Assembly: GCA_963781775.1 (NCBI GenBank)
Contig: CAWAHE010000004.1
Location: 17,630 to 81,629 of the forward strand
Direction: 5' to 3'
DNA: 64,000 nt
Source of the DNA: CAVSRC01 sp963781775
Lineage (GTDB): Bacteria; Pseudomonadota; Alphaproteobacteria; Rhizobiales; Kaistiaceae
The position numbers and the translations under genes were made by a program. This document shows positions 17,547 to 27,159 of the stretch, in pieces. Below the pieces are notes generated by a model. It saw nothing but the letters and a program-made list of their open reading frames with translations, made no database searches and was not told the origin of the DNA. Every line of letters begins with the position of its first letter. The stretch's first letter is position 1.

Positions 17547-20500
17547 CTAGATTCCGGCCGCGCGCCTGAGATCGAGCGTGAGCGGAAAGTCTCCGCTACG
17601 CTCCTCCGCCGCCGCACGGTATTCGCCGGCCGTGTGACCGTCGGGCGCGAAGCGGGCCAGTCGGCGCGCCTCGGCCTCGTTGGCATTGACCGGGAAGGTC
17701 TCGAAATTGCGGCCGCCGGGATGCGCGACGTGATAGGTGCAACCGCCGACGGCCCGGCCGGTCCACGAATCGTAGATGTCGAAGACCAGTGGCGCGTCGA
17801 CCGGCAGCATCGGGTGCAGGCCCGAGCGCGGTTGCCACGCCTTGTAGCGCACGCCGGCAACCGCCGTGCCCGCGCTGTCGGTGCGCGTCATCGGTACGGT
17901 GCGACCGTTGCACACGATGCGGTGACGCTCCGGTTCCAGCCCCTCGGTCTTCACCTGCAGACGCTCCACCGACAAATCGACGTAGCGGACCGTGCCGCCG
18001 ACCGCCCCTTGCTCGCCCATCACGTGCCACGGCTCAAGCGCCAGCCTGAGTTCCAGCTTGACGCCCGAATATTCGACCGCCCCGCAGAACGGGAAGCGGA
18101 ACTCCTTCTGCGCCTCGAACCATTCCGGACGTACGGCAAACCCGGCCGATTTCAGATCGTCCAGCACATCGAGGAAGTCCTGCCAGACATACCACGGCAG
18201 CATGAAGCGATCGTGCAGCATCGTGCCCCAGCGGACGAACTTTCCGTCCAGCGGTCGCTTCCACAGGCGCGCGATGATGGCCCGGATCAGCAACTGCTGG
18301 GCGAGGCTCATGCGCGGATTGGGCGGCATTTCGAAACCGCGAAACTCGACCAGTCCGAGCCGGCCCGAGGTGCTATCGGGCGACCACAGCTTGTCGATGC
18401 AGATTTCCGAGCGGTGGGTGTTGCCGGTCACGTCGACCAGCAGGTTGCGGAACAGGCGATCGACCAGCCACGGCAAGGGCGGCGTCCCCTGCCCCGGCAA
18501 GGGCACCTGGGCAAGAGCGATCTCGAGCTCGTAAAGCGAATCGTGGCGCGCCTCGTCGACGCGCGGCGCCTGGCTGGTCGGGCCGATGAACATGCCGGAG
18601 AACAGGTAGGAGAGCGCCGGGTGCCGCTGCCAATAGAGCACCAGACTTTTCAACAGGTCCGGCCTGCGGAGAAACGGGCTGTCGTCAGGCGTCGCCCCGC
18701 CGACAACCACGTGGTTGCCGCCGCCGGTGCCCGTATGGCGACCGTCGATCATGAACTTGTCGGCACCAAGGCGCGTCTGCCGCGCGTCCTCGTAAACGGC
18801 AGACGTGGTCTCCACGCAATCGCGCCAGCTTGTCGCCGGGTGAATGTTGACCTCGATGACGCCCGGATCGGGCGCCACACGGATGACGTTGACGCGCGGA
18901 TCGTGCGGCGGCGGATAGCCCTCGATCTGGACGGGCAGGCCGATCTTGACCGCAGCCGCCTCCACCGCGGCAACCAGCTCCAGATAATCCTCGACGGCCT
19001 CGACCGGCGGCATGAACACGCATAGGCGACCGTCGCGCACCTCGACCGAGATCGCCGTGCGAACCGCGCCGCCGAGCGCGCCAAGTTCCTGTTCGACGAT
19101 GTCCTGACCGGCCGTGCCGGCGCTGAAGGACGCCGCCGCCTGTTCGCGATCATCGGCCACATCCGCCATCTGCGGCGACGAGCCCTCGTGGAACGCCGGC
19201 TGCGCGGGATCGGCAAGCTGCCCGCGCGGCACGGTCGGGTCGGCCGGCACGATGTACGGGTAGGCCGACGGCGGCACATAGGGGAGCGTGCCGAGCGGCA
19301 GCCGATAGCCGACCGGAGAATCGCCCGGCACGAGGAACAGCCGCCCGCGCCGCGTCTTCCATTTCTCCGTCCGCCAGCGCGCGCCGCCGTCGGCTTTCGC
19401 CTGCCAGCGCTGGATCGGGAGGACATATCCGCTGGGCGACGTCAGGCCGCGCTCGAAGACGCGCGCCATGCGGCTACGCTCTTCGGGATCCTCGAGCTTC
19501 GAGTTGGACGGATCGACGTTTTCGGGAAGCTTGCCCTCCTTCAGCAGCCACTCGCCCGGGTCCTCGTAGGCCTCGGCGACGGCATCGGCCGGCACGCCGA
19601 GCGATCCCGAGATCGCCTTCAGCAGTTTCTCGGCATCTCCCTTCACGGCACCGGTACTGGCGCCTTCGCGGGCAACCATATGGGCATTCGACCAGACCGG
19701 CTTCCCGTCGCCGCGCCAATAGAGCGAGAAGGTCCAGCGCGGCAGCGACTCGCCCGGATACCATTTGCCCTGGCCGTGATGGATGAGCCCGCCGGGCGCG
19801 AAGCGTTTCTGCAGACGGCGGATGAGTTCGTCCGCCTTTTCGCGCTTGGTCGGCCCGACCGCCGCCGTGTTCCACTCCGCCGACTGGTAGTCGTCGATGG
19901 AAACGAAGGTCGGTTCGCCGCCCATGGTGAGGCGGATGTCTTCTGCCTTGAGGACGCGGTCGACTTCATCGCCCAGCCTGTCGAGCGCCTCCCACGACTC
20001 GTCGGAGAACGGCTTGGAGATGCGCGGATGCTCGGCGATGCGCGTCACGTGCATATCGAAGCCGAATTCGACATTGGCGAAGCTCGCCATGCCGGAGATC
20101 GGCGCGGCATTGCGATAGTGCGGCGTGGCGGCGAGCGGGATGTGGCTTTCGCCGGTCAAGAGGCCGGACGTCGGGTCGAGCCCGATCCAGCCGGCGCCGG
20201 GGATATAGACCTCGCACCACGCGTGCAGGTCGGTGAAGTCCTTGTCGGTGCCGGGCGGCCCGTCGAGCGAAACGAGGTCCGGCTTGAGCTGGATGAGATA
20301 TCCCGAGACGAAACGCGCGGCGAAACCCAGATTGCGCAGCACCTGGACCAGCAGCCAACTCGAGTCGCGGCACGAGCCCTTGGCGAGGTTGAGCGTCTCG
20401 TCGGGAGCCTGCACACCTGGCTCCGGGCGGATCAGGTAGCCGATCTGGCTCTGCAAGCGCGCGTTCAGCGCGACGACGAAATCGACCGTGTTGGTCGTGG

Positions 20501-20909
20501 TGCGATCGATCGAGGCGAGCAAGGCGTTGAGCGCCGGACCCGGCGGTTCGGCCTTGAGGTAGATCGACAAATCGTCGCGAATCTCTTCCGGGTAGGCGAA
20601 CGGCCACAATTCGGCCGCCGGCTCGACGAAGAAGTCGAACGGATTGTAGACGGTCATGTCGGCAACCAGATCGACCTCGATCTTCAGTTCCGTCACCGGC
20701 TCGGGAAAAACGTAGCGGGCGAGGTAGTTGCCGTAGGGATCCTGCTGGTAATTCACGAAATGGCCGGCCGGGCTGACCTTCAGCGAATGGCTGAGAATCT
20801 TGGTCCGCGAATTGGGCGCCGGCCTCAGCCGGACGGTCTGCGGGCCCAGCGAAACCGGGCGGTCATACCGGTAATGGGTCAGGTGGTAGAGGGCGGCTTC
20901 GATCGACAT
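17547..20909 (-). CDS. Transglutaminase-DUF2126 multidomain protein
   Basis: 1120 residues. Residues 3-90 are a transglutaminase N-terminal beta domain and 140-260 the transglutaminase core with C180 (AKGSCRDSSWL), H229 (DLHAWCEVY) and D245 (GLDPTSG). The remaining 800 or so residues are DUF2126, containing MGGEPTFVSID, GGLIHHGQGKWYPGESLPRW and RHTGTGGGNHVVVGG, which resembles a glutamine-synthetase-like amidoligase fold in published analyses. The ATG at 20909 matches the family start MSIEAALYHLTHYRYDRPV. First gene of the three-gene unit with the ATP-grasp/alpha-E and the small transglutaminase. Cytoplasmic, no signal peptide. Confidence 0.92.
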   Translation of the reverse strand: MSIEAALYHLTHYRYDRPVSLGPQTVRLRPAPNSRTKILSHSLKVSPAGHFVNYQQDPYGNYLARYVFPEPVTELKIEVDLVADMTVYNPFDFFVEPAAELWPFAYPEEIRDDLSIYLKAEPPGPALNALLASIDRTTTNTVDFVVALNARLQSQIGYLIRPEPGVQAPDETLNLAKGSCRDSSWLLVQVLRNLGFAARFVSGYLIQLKPDLVSLDGPPGTDKDFTDLHAWCEVYIPGAGWIGLDPTSGLLTGESHIPLAATPHYRNAAPISGMASFANVEFGFDMHVTRIAEHPRISKPFSDESWEALDRLGDEVDRVLKAEDIRLTMGGEPTFVSIDDYQSAEWNTAAVGPTKREKADELIRRLQKRFAPGGLIHHGQGKWYPGESLPRWTFSLYWRGDGKPVWSNAHMVAREGASTGAVKGDAEKLLKAISGSLGVPADAVAEAYEDPGEWLLKEGKLPENVDPSNSKLEDPEERSRMARVFERGLTSPSGYVLPIQRWQAKADGGARWRTEKWKTRRGRLFLVPGDSPVGYRLPLGTLPYVPPSAYPYIVPADPTVPRGQLADPAQPAFHEGSSPQMADVADDREQAAASFSAGTAGQDIVEQELGALGGAVRTAISVEVRDGRLCVFMPPVEAVEDYLELVAAVEAAAVKIGLPVQIEGYPPPHDPRVNVIRVAPDPGVIEVNIHPATSWRDCVETTSAVYEDARQTRLGADKFMIDGRHTGTGGGNHVVVGGATPDDSPFLRRPDLLKSLVLYWQRHPALSYLFSGMFIGPTSQAPRVDEARHDSLYELEIALAQVPLPGQGTPPLPWLVDRLFRNLLVDVTGNTHRSEICIDKLWSPDSTSGRLGLVEFRGFEMPPNPRMSLAQQLLIRAIIARLWKRPLDGKFVRWGTMLHDRFMLPWYVWQDFLDVLDDLKSAGFAVRPEWFEAQKEFRFPFCGAVEYSGVKLELRLALEPWHVMGEQGAVGGTVRYVDLSVERLQVKTEGLEPERHRIVCNGRTVPMTRTDSAGTAVAGVRYKAWQPRSGLHPMLPVDAPLVFDIYDSWTGRAVGGCTYHVAHPGGRNFETFPVNANEAEARRLARFAPDGHTAGEYRAAAEERSGDFPLTLDLRRAAGI

Positions 20910-21034
20910 TCGGCTGTTTTCGTACCCTTTCGGCCCCAAAGGGCAACCGCCGGAATCTTAGTGGCTGGCTTGCCAGCCTACCAGCACAAGCCGTGCCAAG
21001 GGGGCTCAATCCGGGACAGGCTCGGACCGCCCGG

Positions 21035-21973
21035 CTAGTAGACGAGATGCAGCCAGAACGTGATCGTGGCGACCGCGAGAACCGTGGACACGGTCAGCAC
21101 ATTCGAGGCCAGACCCTCGCCGGTCTTGAACCGGCCGGCGACGAGGAACGGCGTGACCCCGGTCGGGCAGGCGGCCGCGATCACGGCGACCTTGGTCGCC
21201 AGCGGCGGCAGGCCGATGAGGATGGCAAGTCCCCATGCGAGCGCCGGCATGACCAGCAATTTCAGCAAGGACAGGACGACGGCGGCGCGGATGTTCCCGT
21301 GGATGCCGTAACGGCTGAGGCTCATGCCCATGGCGAAGAGCGCCAGCGTGCTCGTCACGTCGGCCAGGCGACCGATCAGCACGGCCGGCACGCCAGCGTA
21401 TGGAATGCCCGACACGCGCCACAATGTGCCGACCGCAAGACCGATCATGATGGGGTTGCGGACAAGGGTCAGCATCAGGTTTCGCAGGACCGAGAGACCG
21501 CCGGCGCCAACCTCGTCGCGCCGCTCGATCCGCGCCATCCATAATGCTACCGCGGTCATGATGATCGGGAATTGCACCGCGATGATAAGCGCCATCGGCA
21601 CCGAGCCCTCATTGCCAAAGGCGGCGAGGACGAGCGGAATGCCGACTAACGTAGTATTGCCGTAGCTCGCCGACAGACCGGCAACGAGGCCGGCACGCTC
21701 GTCGCGTCCGAACAGCGTGCGGATGACGATCATGCCCGCTACCCAGCAGACGGCAAAAGCCGCGAAGAACGGAAGCCACAGCCGCCACGCCGACGTGCCG
21801 GAGAAATCCGCCGTTGCCAGGATGCGCAGGATGAGCAGCGGAATGGCGATGACGAAGACGAATTCCGACAACGCCTCGGAGCGCGTGTCATCGAGTATCC
21901 GCAGCCGCGCGACCGCGTAGCCGACGGCGATCAACCCGAAGACGGGGAAGATGACCGTGCCGATCAGGTCCAT
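21035..21973 (-). CDS. AEC-family auxin efflux-type transporter
   Basis: 312-residue inner-membrane permease, about ten transmembrane helices arranged as two five-helix repeats, with the family motifs YGNTTLVGIPL in the first half and AACPTGVTPFLVAGRF near the C-terminus. The ATG at 21973 gives the usual short first helix (MDLIGTVIFPVFGLIAVGYA). Characterised members export or import organic acids such as malonate or malate; plant homologues carry auxin. It follows DUF2182 on the same strand with a gap of some 57 bases. Substrate cannot be predicted. Confidence 0.88.
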   Translation of the reverse strand: MDLIGTVIFPVFGLIAVGYAVARLRILDDTRSEALSEFVFVIAIPLLILRILATADFSGTSAWRLWLPFFAAFAVCWVAGMIVIRTLFGRDERAGLVAGLSASYGNTTLVGIPLVLAAFGNEGSVPMALIIAVQFPIIMTAVALWMARIERRDEVGAGGLSVLRNLMLTLVRNPIMIGLAVGTLWRVSGIPYAGVPAVLIGRLADVTSTLALFAMGMSLSRYGIHGNIRAAVVLSLLKLLVMPALAWGLAILIGLPPLATKVAVIAAACPTGVTPFLVAGRFKTGEGLASNVLTVSTVLAVATITFWLHLVY

Positions 21974-22030
21974 CGAATCACGAAGGGTTGCCCATGCCTG
22001 CCGGCGGTTGACCCGCCCCTCGCGCACGCA

Positions 22031-22840
22031 TCATTGCACCAACAGGTACGCGCCGAAGACGATCGCGGCGGCGCCGCCGATGCGCGCGATCCATTGCCCG
22101 CCCGGAAGCAGCTTCTCGACAAATACGATCGCGGCAATGCCTGCCATCCACAGCAGATTCATGATGCCGCCGACGAACATCAGCACCATCAGCATCCAGC
22201 AGCAGCCAAGGCAGTTGGCGCCCTGTTCGAGGCCCATGACGAAGGCGCCCGCCCTGCCCTCGCGCCAGCGGTTGAGCACGAAATCCAGCGGCGTGCGGCA
22301 TTTTTCCAGGCAGGCGTACTTCACCGGCGTGAACTGAAACAAACCGGCAGCGATCAGGAGGATCCCGGCAAGGAGCGGGCTCTTCACCTCCATCATCGGC
22401 GACATCAGGCTTGCCCGGTCGAGCGCCCACTGGCCCGTTGTCGCCGCCAGACTGAACCCGCCCCACGCCGTCAGGTAACCCGCGGTGAAGATGGCGGTTG
22501 CGACAAACGGCTGCTGGCGCGCACGCCGACGCCGATTGACCGTGGCAAACGTGAGCATCGTGGGAGCCGCGCTCGGCAGCATCATGCCGACCATCATCAC
22601 CCACCACATGACGAAGGTCAGCGCAAAGCCGGCCATGGTCCACGGCATCGGGGCAGAAGACATGGCCATGCCCGCCATGTCGCTCATGCCCGCGGAGCCA
22701 CCCATGCGCGACGCCAGCAGCCACATGTAGACCCATGACAGGCCGGCGATACCGACGAGCGCCGACAGGATCGCCATGCGATCACGCGGCGCAAGACCGC
22801 CGAGAGGCGGCATCATCGGGCCGTTGCCGATTGTGTTCAT
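22031..22840 (-). CDS. DUF2182 integral membrane protein, Met-rich
   Basis: 269 residues with about six transmembrane helices. A methionine-rich periplasmic loop (MGGSAGMSDMAGMAMSSAPM, residues about 46-65) and the family signature LEQGANCLGCCWMLMVLM near the C-terminus are the potential metal-binding sites. The family is annotated as a predicted metal-binding membrane protein without a proven function. It is encoded immediately after the Cys-rich DUF1326 protein (15-bp gap), a pairing that recurs across bacteria, so the two probably work together. Copper or another thiophilic metal is a guess from the Met and Cys content. Confidence 0.87.
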   Translation of the reverse strand: MNTIGNGPMMPPLGGLAPRDRMAILSALVGIAGLSWVYMWLLASRMGGSAGMSDMAGMAMSSAPMPWTMAGFALTFVMWWVMMVGMMLPSAAPTMLTFATVNRRRRARQQPFVATAIFTAGYLTAWGGFSLAATTGQWALDRASLMSPMMEVKSPLLAGILLIAAGLFQFTPVKYACLEKCRTPLDFVLNRWREGRAGAFVMGLEQGANCLGCCWMLMVLMFVGGIMNLLWMAGIAAIVFVEKLLPGGQWIARIGGAAAIVFGAYLLVQ

Positions 22841-22855
22841 GAGCCCGAGACGCTT

Positions 22856-23479
22856 CTAGACCGACCAGCTGAACGGTGCGAAATGGCCGTTGTTGCCCTT
22901 GCCGACCAGATCGAGGTCGAGGCCGAAGGCATGGAAGTGGGTTTCGCGCGCCTGCGCCAGCGCAACGCGCCGATTGCCCGGGAACTCGGTATTGTCCATG
23001 TAAAGCGGGCTGTCGGCGGCGACCTTCGAGGGAACGCCGTCAATCGCGTATGACAGAACACCGGGAATGTTCGTCGAGCGCGACAAACCGTCCATGTTGA
23101 ATTCGATCGGTTGAAATTCGACACCGCGAAAATCGCTGACCAATGTATCGCGGATGGTCGCCGGCGGACCACCAGCCTCGCCGCTGACGATCGCGGCAAG
23201 GACCTTGCGCTGGGCATCGTCGGCCCGCGCATCGACGATACCGGCAAAGATCCAGTCGCCGTCGGCCATCACCTTTCCCGAGCGGATGATCAGGGCGAAG
23301 CGCAGCCCGTCGAGGACGACGTTGCCCGCGTTGCCACGATCGATCCGATAGACCTGGAGCGCTGTGCAGTGATCGTGCGTCACCGCGCCCTTGGAGTTCG
23401 TGAAGATGCAGGGGCACAGATAGTCGCAGTTGCAACTCTCCATGCATTCACCACTGAGTTTCCACCCCTGTACCGCCAT
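22856..23479 (-). CDS. DUF1326 Cys-rich protein
   Basis: 207 residues from the ATG at 23479, preceded by AAGGA. The family signature is the N-terminal cysteine cluster GECMESCNCDYLCPC (about residues 10-24), able to bind a metal, followed by a mixed alpha/beta domain containing NIPGVLSYAIDG and the C-terminal HFHAFGLDLDLVGKGNNGHF. No signal peptide. Always seen near DUF2182, as here, where it is the first gene of the pair. Function unproven; metal sensing, delivery or sequestration is inferred. Confidence 0.88.
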   Translation of the reverse strand: MAVQGWKLSGECMESCNCDYLCPCIFTNSKGAVTHDHCTALQVYRIDRGNAGNVVLDGLRFALIIRSGKVMADGDWIFAGIVDARADDAQRKVLAAIVSGEAGGPPATIRDTLVSDFRGVEFQPIEFNMDGLSRSTNIPGVLSYAIDGVPSKVAADSPLYMDNTEFPGNRRVALAQARETHFHAFGLDLDLVGKGNNGHFAPFSWSV

Positions 23480-23662
23480 CTTTTTGTCGTCCTTGCCCGC
23501 AGCTTCCACTGGACCAGAATGGTCAGTGTTTCAGTCACCGGATAGGGCGTCAACTGCAAGAAATACAACGTTTTTCGGCTTCCGACGATTGCCGCGACAG
23601 CACCCGACGGGCTACTCTTCGGTGGACGTCGGCGGGACACTCATGAAGGGTATTTTTGGTCC

Positions 23663-24325
23663 ATGGCACGCATCGTCATCACGGGGGCAAATCGCGGCAT
23701 CGGATTGGCGTTGGCGGCGGTTTTCGCAAAGCGCGGCGATGAGGTCGTTGCCGCCTGCCGCAAGACGTCGCCCGAGTTGAACGCGCTCAAGGTCGACGTC
23801 CGCGAGGGTGTCGAGGTGACCGACGACAAGTCGGTCGCGAAGTTTGCCGCGTCACTCGGCGACGCACCCATCGATGTACTGATCAACAATGCCGCGATCC
23901 ACCGCAACGACTCGCTGGACAATCTCGACCTGTCGGAAGTGACCGCGCAACTTGAGGCAAACGCCATCGGGCCACTGCGCGTCACCAAGGCGCTGCTGCC
24001 GAAGTTGAAGCGCGGCTCCAAGGTGGCGATCATCACCAGCCGCAGCGGCTCGATCGGCGACAACGGCTCCGGTGGCAATTACGGCTACCGCATGTCGAAG
24101 GCGGCGGTGAACATGGCCGGCGCCAATCTCGCCATAGAACTCAAGCCGAAGGGCATCGCGGTGGCGCTGCTGCATCCCGGCATGGTGCGAACCGGGATGG
24201 GCAGCGCACCGGCCGCTATCGATCCCGCGTTATCGGCCGAACGTCTGGCGGCGCGGATCGACGAGATGACCCTCGACACGTCCGGCGCGTTTCTGCACGC
24301 CGAGGGCCACGCGCTGCCCTGGTAG
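23663..24325 (+). CDS. SDR-family oxidoreductase
   Basis: 220-residue short-chain dehydrogenase of the short CsgA-like/carbonyl-reductase type. It has TGANRGIG at residues 7-14, NNAA in place of NNAG, a catalytic serine in ITSRSGSIG and the YRMSK Tyr-Lys pair. It stands 38 bases before a gamma-glutamyltransferase-family gene on the same strand, so the two may be co-transcribed. Substrate unknown. Confidence 0.88.
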   Translation: MARIVITGANRGIGLALAAVFAKRGDEVVAACRKTSPELNALKVDVREGVEVTDDKSVAKFAASLGDAPIDVLINNAAIHRNDSLDNLDLSEVTAQLEANAIGPLRVTKALLPKLKRGSKVAIITSRSGSIGDNGSGGNYGYRMSKAAVNMAGANLAIELKPKGIAVALLHPGMVRTGMGSAPAAIDPALSAERLAARIDEMTLDTSGAFLHAEGHALPW

Positions 24326-24363
24326 CGCAACCCAAGTTTTCAGCCAAGCTGCGAGGCGGCAAG

Positions 24364-25938
24364 ATGGACTGGACGTTTCCCTATGCATCGCACCGCGTGC
24401 CGGTGCTTGCCGCCAATGTCGTGGCAACGACGCAACCGCTGGCCGCGCAAGCGGGCCTCTCGATGCTGGCGCGCGGCGGCAATGCGATCGATGCGGCCAT
24501 CGCCACGGCGATCACGCTGACGGTCGTCGAGCCGGCCATGAACGGAATCGGCAGCGATGCCTTCGCGATCGTCTGGGACGGCAATCAGTTGCACGGCCTC
24601 AACGCTTCCGGCCGCTCGCCGGCCGGGTGGTCGCCGGAGCGTTTCGCCGGCCGCGACAGCATGCCGGTGACGGGCTGGGACACGGTGACCGTTCCCGGCG
24701 CGGTCTCCGCCTGGGTCGCGCTGCACCAGAAATTCGGCAAGCTGCCCTTCGAGACGCTGTTCGAAGCTGCGATCCGCTATGCCCGCGACGGCTTCATGGT
24801 GAGCCCGCGCATCGCGCGCCAATGGCACAACCAGATCGAGCGGTTGGGCGGCTATGCCGGTTTCGCCGAAACCTTCCTGCCCGATGGCCGCGCGCCACAG
24901 CCTGGCGAATTCTTCCGCAGCCGGACGCATGCGACGACGCTGGAAGCGATCGCTGAAACGAACGGCGAAGCCTTCTATCGCGGCAAGCTTGCCGAAGCGA
25001 TCGCGGCGGCCGCGGCGAAAGACGGCGGCGCCTTGTCGCTCGACGACCTCGCGACGCACGCGCCCGACTGGGTGACGCCAATCGGCGTCGATTTCCGCGG
25101 CCACCGCGTGCACGAGATCCCGCCGAATGGCCAGGGACTGGCGGCGCTGATCGGCCTCGGCATCCTCGAGCGCTTCGATCTTGAATCGATGGGCGCCGAC
25201 GACGAGGCGCTCCAGCATCTGATGATCGAAGCAACCAAGGTTGGCATGGCCGATGTTGCCGCCCATGTCGCCGATCCGTCGGCCATGCGGGTCACGGCCG
25301 AGGCGTTGCTCACGCCGGATTATCTCGACGCCCGCGCCCGTGGCATCGACCGCGACCGCGCCCAGGCGCCCTCGCCCGGCAAGCCCGGAGGCCACGAGAC
25401 GGTCTATCTCGCCGCAGCCGATTCCAGCGGCATGATGGTCTCCTACATCCAGTCGAACTTCCGCGGCTTCGGCTCCGGCATCGTCGTGCCGGGAACCGGC
25501 ATCGCGCTCCACAATCGCGGCGCGTCTTTCGTCACGAAGGCCGGCCACCCCAATCAGGTTGGTCCGCGTAAGCGCCCGCTCAACACCATCATCCCGGGAT
25601 TCATCACGCGCGACGGCGCACCGGTCGCCGCTTTCGGCGTCATGGGCGGCGAGATGCAGCCGCAGGGTCACATCCAGGTCGCCATGCGGCTGCTCGCCAA
25701 GAACCAGAACCCGCAGGCCGCGATCGACGCACCGCGCTGGCGCATCGGCGTGAACGACGTGGCCATCGAGGCCGAGTGGCCGGACAGCGTCAAGGCTGCG
25801 CTCGCCGCGCGTGGACACAAGCTGACCGATGCCAACCCGCTCGATCTCGGCGCCGCGCAGATCATCTGGCGGCAGACGAATGGCGGTTATGTCGCCGGTT
25901 CGGAGAGCCGGCGCGACGGACAGGCTGTCGGCTTCTGA
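24364..25938 (+). CDS. Gamma-glutamyltransferase-family Ntn hydrolase
   Basis: 524-residue proenzyme of the gamma-glutamyltransferase fold. The autoprocessing nucleophile is probably T346 in GGHETVYLAAAD, which would begin the small subunit. The large-subunit features GGNAIDAAIATAITLTVVEP and GIGSDAFAIVWDG are clear. No signal peptide, unlike periplasmic glutathione-degrading GGT, so it is cytoplasmic and may act as an amidase or acylase on another gamma-glutamyl or cephalosporin-like amide. The stop touches the stop of the converging MFS gene (no gap). Family firm, substrate not. Confidence 0.9.
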   Translation: MDWTFPYASHRVPVLAANVVATTQPLAAQAGLSMLARGGNAIDAAIATAITLTVVEPAMNGIGSDAFAIVWDGNQLHGLNASGRSPAGWSPERFAGRDSMPVTGWDTVTVPGAVSAWVALHQKFGKLPFETLFEAAIRYARDGFMVSPRIARQWHNQIERLGGYAGFAETFLPDGRAPQPGEFFRSRTHATTLEAIAETNGEAFYRGKLAEAIAAAAAKDGGALSLDDLATHAPDWVTPIGVDFRGHRVHEIPPNGQGLAALIGLGILERFDLESMGADDEALQHLMIEATKVGMADVAAHVADPSAMRVTAEALLTPDYLDARARGIDRDRAQAPSPGKPGGHETVYLAAADSSGMMVSYIQSNFRGFGSGIVVPGTGIALHNRGASFVTKAGHPNQVGPRKRPLNTIIPGFITRDGAPVAAFGVMGGEMQPQGHIQVAMRLLAKNQNPQAAIDAPRWRIGVNDVAIEAEWPDSVKAALAARGHKLTDANPLDLGAAQIIWRQTNGGYVAGSESRRDGQAVGF

Positions 25939-27138
25939 CTACCTGCGGTCGCGCGTGGCGCCGAAGATCGCGGCCGCCAGCGCACCGAGCGCCACCACGG
26001 CAGCGGCAATCGGCACGGCCGGCAGGCCGAGGCCTCGATCGATCACCACGCCGCCGAGGAATGCCCCGCAGGCATTGCCGAGATTGAAAGCGCCGATATT
26101 CAGGGTCGAGGCGAGGTTGGGTGCGTCCCTCGCCTTGTCCACGACACGCGATTGAAAGCCGGGGACCAGACCGAAAGAAACCATCGCCCACAGGAAGATG
26201 ACGACCAGCGTCGCGATACGGTCGTGCGCCACCATGGGGAGGACAACCAGCAGCACCGCGGTGCCGACCAGCATGGTGATCATCGCACGCATGGCGCCAC
26301 GATCGGAGAACTTGCCGCCGAGCGTGATGCCGACCGTTAGCCCGACACCGACCAGAAGGAGGATCGGACTGATGTCGGACGGCGCGAAGCCGGTCACTTG
26401 CTGAAGCAGCGGCACGATGTAGGTGAACAGCGTGAACGTGGCGGCGGAGCCGAGGATCGTGGTGACGATCGCCAGCAACACGTCCGGCCGGCGCAGGACC
26501 GTGAATTCATGCCGGAGCCCGGCCGACGGGCGCGCCACGATGTCGGGCACCAGCAGGGCCAGCGGGATCAGTGCGATCAGGCCGAGCCCCGTGATCATCC
26601 AGAAACTCGCGCGCCAGCCGAAGTTCTGGCCGACCAGCGTGCCGAGGGGAACGCCAAGAATGTTGGCGAGCGTCAGGCCGGTGAACATCAAGGCGATGGC
26701 GCTCGCCTGACGGTTGGGCGGCACCATTTCGGACGCGACAATGGCGCCGACGCCGAACAGCGTGCCATGCGCGAAGGCGGCGAAGATGCGCGCGACGATG
26801 AGCAGCCCGTAGTTGGGCGAGATGGCCGACAGGAAATTGCCGACGATGAACACGCCGAGCATCAGCAGGAGAACCTGCTTGCGCGGCATCTTGCCGGTCA
26901 GCACCGCGAGGATTGGCGCGCCGATCACCACGCCGATCGCGTATGCGGTGACCAACTGCCCGGCCAGCGGGATGGAAACCGACAAGTCGCGCGCGATATC
27001 GGGCAGCAGCCCCATCACCACGAACTCGGCGGTGCCGATGCAGAATGCGCAAATGGTCAGCGCCAGAACCGGCACCGGGAAGCCAGCCCACATCGCCACG
27101 GTTGGCGCCTCGGCGCCGGTCTTCTTGTCCACTGTCAC
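25939..27138 (-). CDS. MFS transporter, AraJ/DHA1-type
   Basis: 399-residue inner-membrane protein with twelve transmembrane helices. The start of helix 1 (LTICAFCIGTAEFVVMGLLP) and the helix 2-3 loop signature GKMPRKQVLL are typical of the AraJ/PbuE/NepI group of sugar, arabinose or nucleoside efflux transporters. It is the last gene of the long minus-strand run starting at 36.2 kb, 21 bases after the hydroxyacid dehydrogenase. Probably exports a pathway intermediate or analogue. Direction and substrate are inferred. Confidence 0.9.
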   Translation of the reverse strand: MTVDKKTGAEAPTVAMWAGFPVPVLALTICAFCIGTAEFVVMGLLPDIARDLSVSIPLAGQLVTAYAIGVVIGAPILAVLTGKMPRKQVLLLMLGVFIVGNFLSAISPNYGLLIVARIFAAFAHGTLFGVGAIVASEMVPPNRQASAIALMFTGLTLANILGVPLGTLVGQNFGWRASFWMITGLGLIALIPLALLVPDIVARPSAGLRHEFTVLRRPDVLLAIVTTILGSAATFTLFTYIVPLLQQVTGFAPSDISPILLLVGVGLTVGITLGGKFSDRGAMRAMITMLVGTAVLLVVLPMVAHDRIATLVVIFLWAMVSFGLVPGFQSRVVDKARDAPNLASTLNIGAFNLGNACGAFLGGVVIDRGLGLPAVPIAAAVVALGALAAAIFGATRDRR

Positions 27139-27159
27139 CTCAATGTCGGTCGGGTTCGT

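Noticed and set aside
17541..21038. Long plus-strand frames of 494 and 616 codons
   Set aside because: Antisense to the transglutaminase-DUF2126 gene, which has complete catalytic motifs; no recognisable protein features in the antisense frames.
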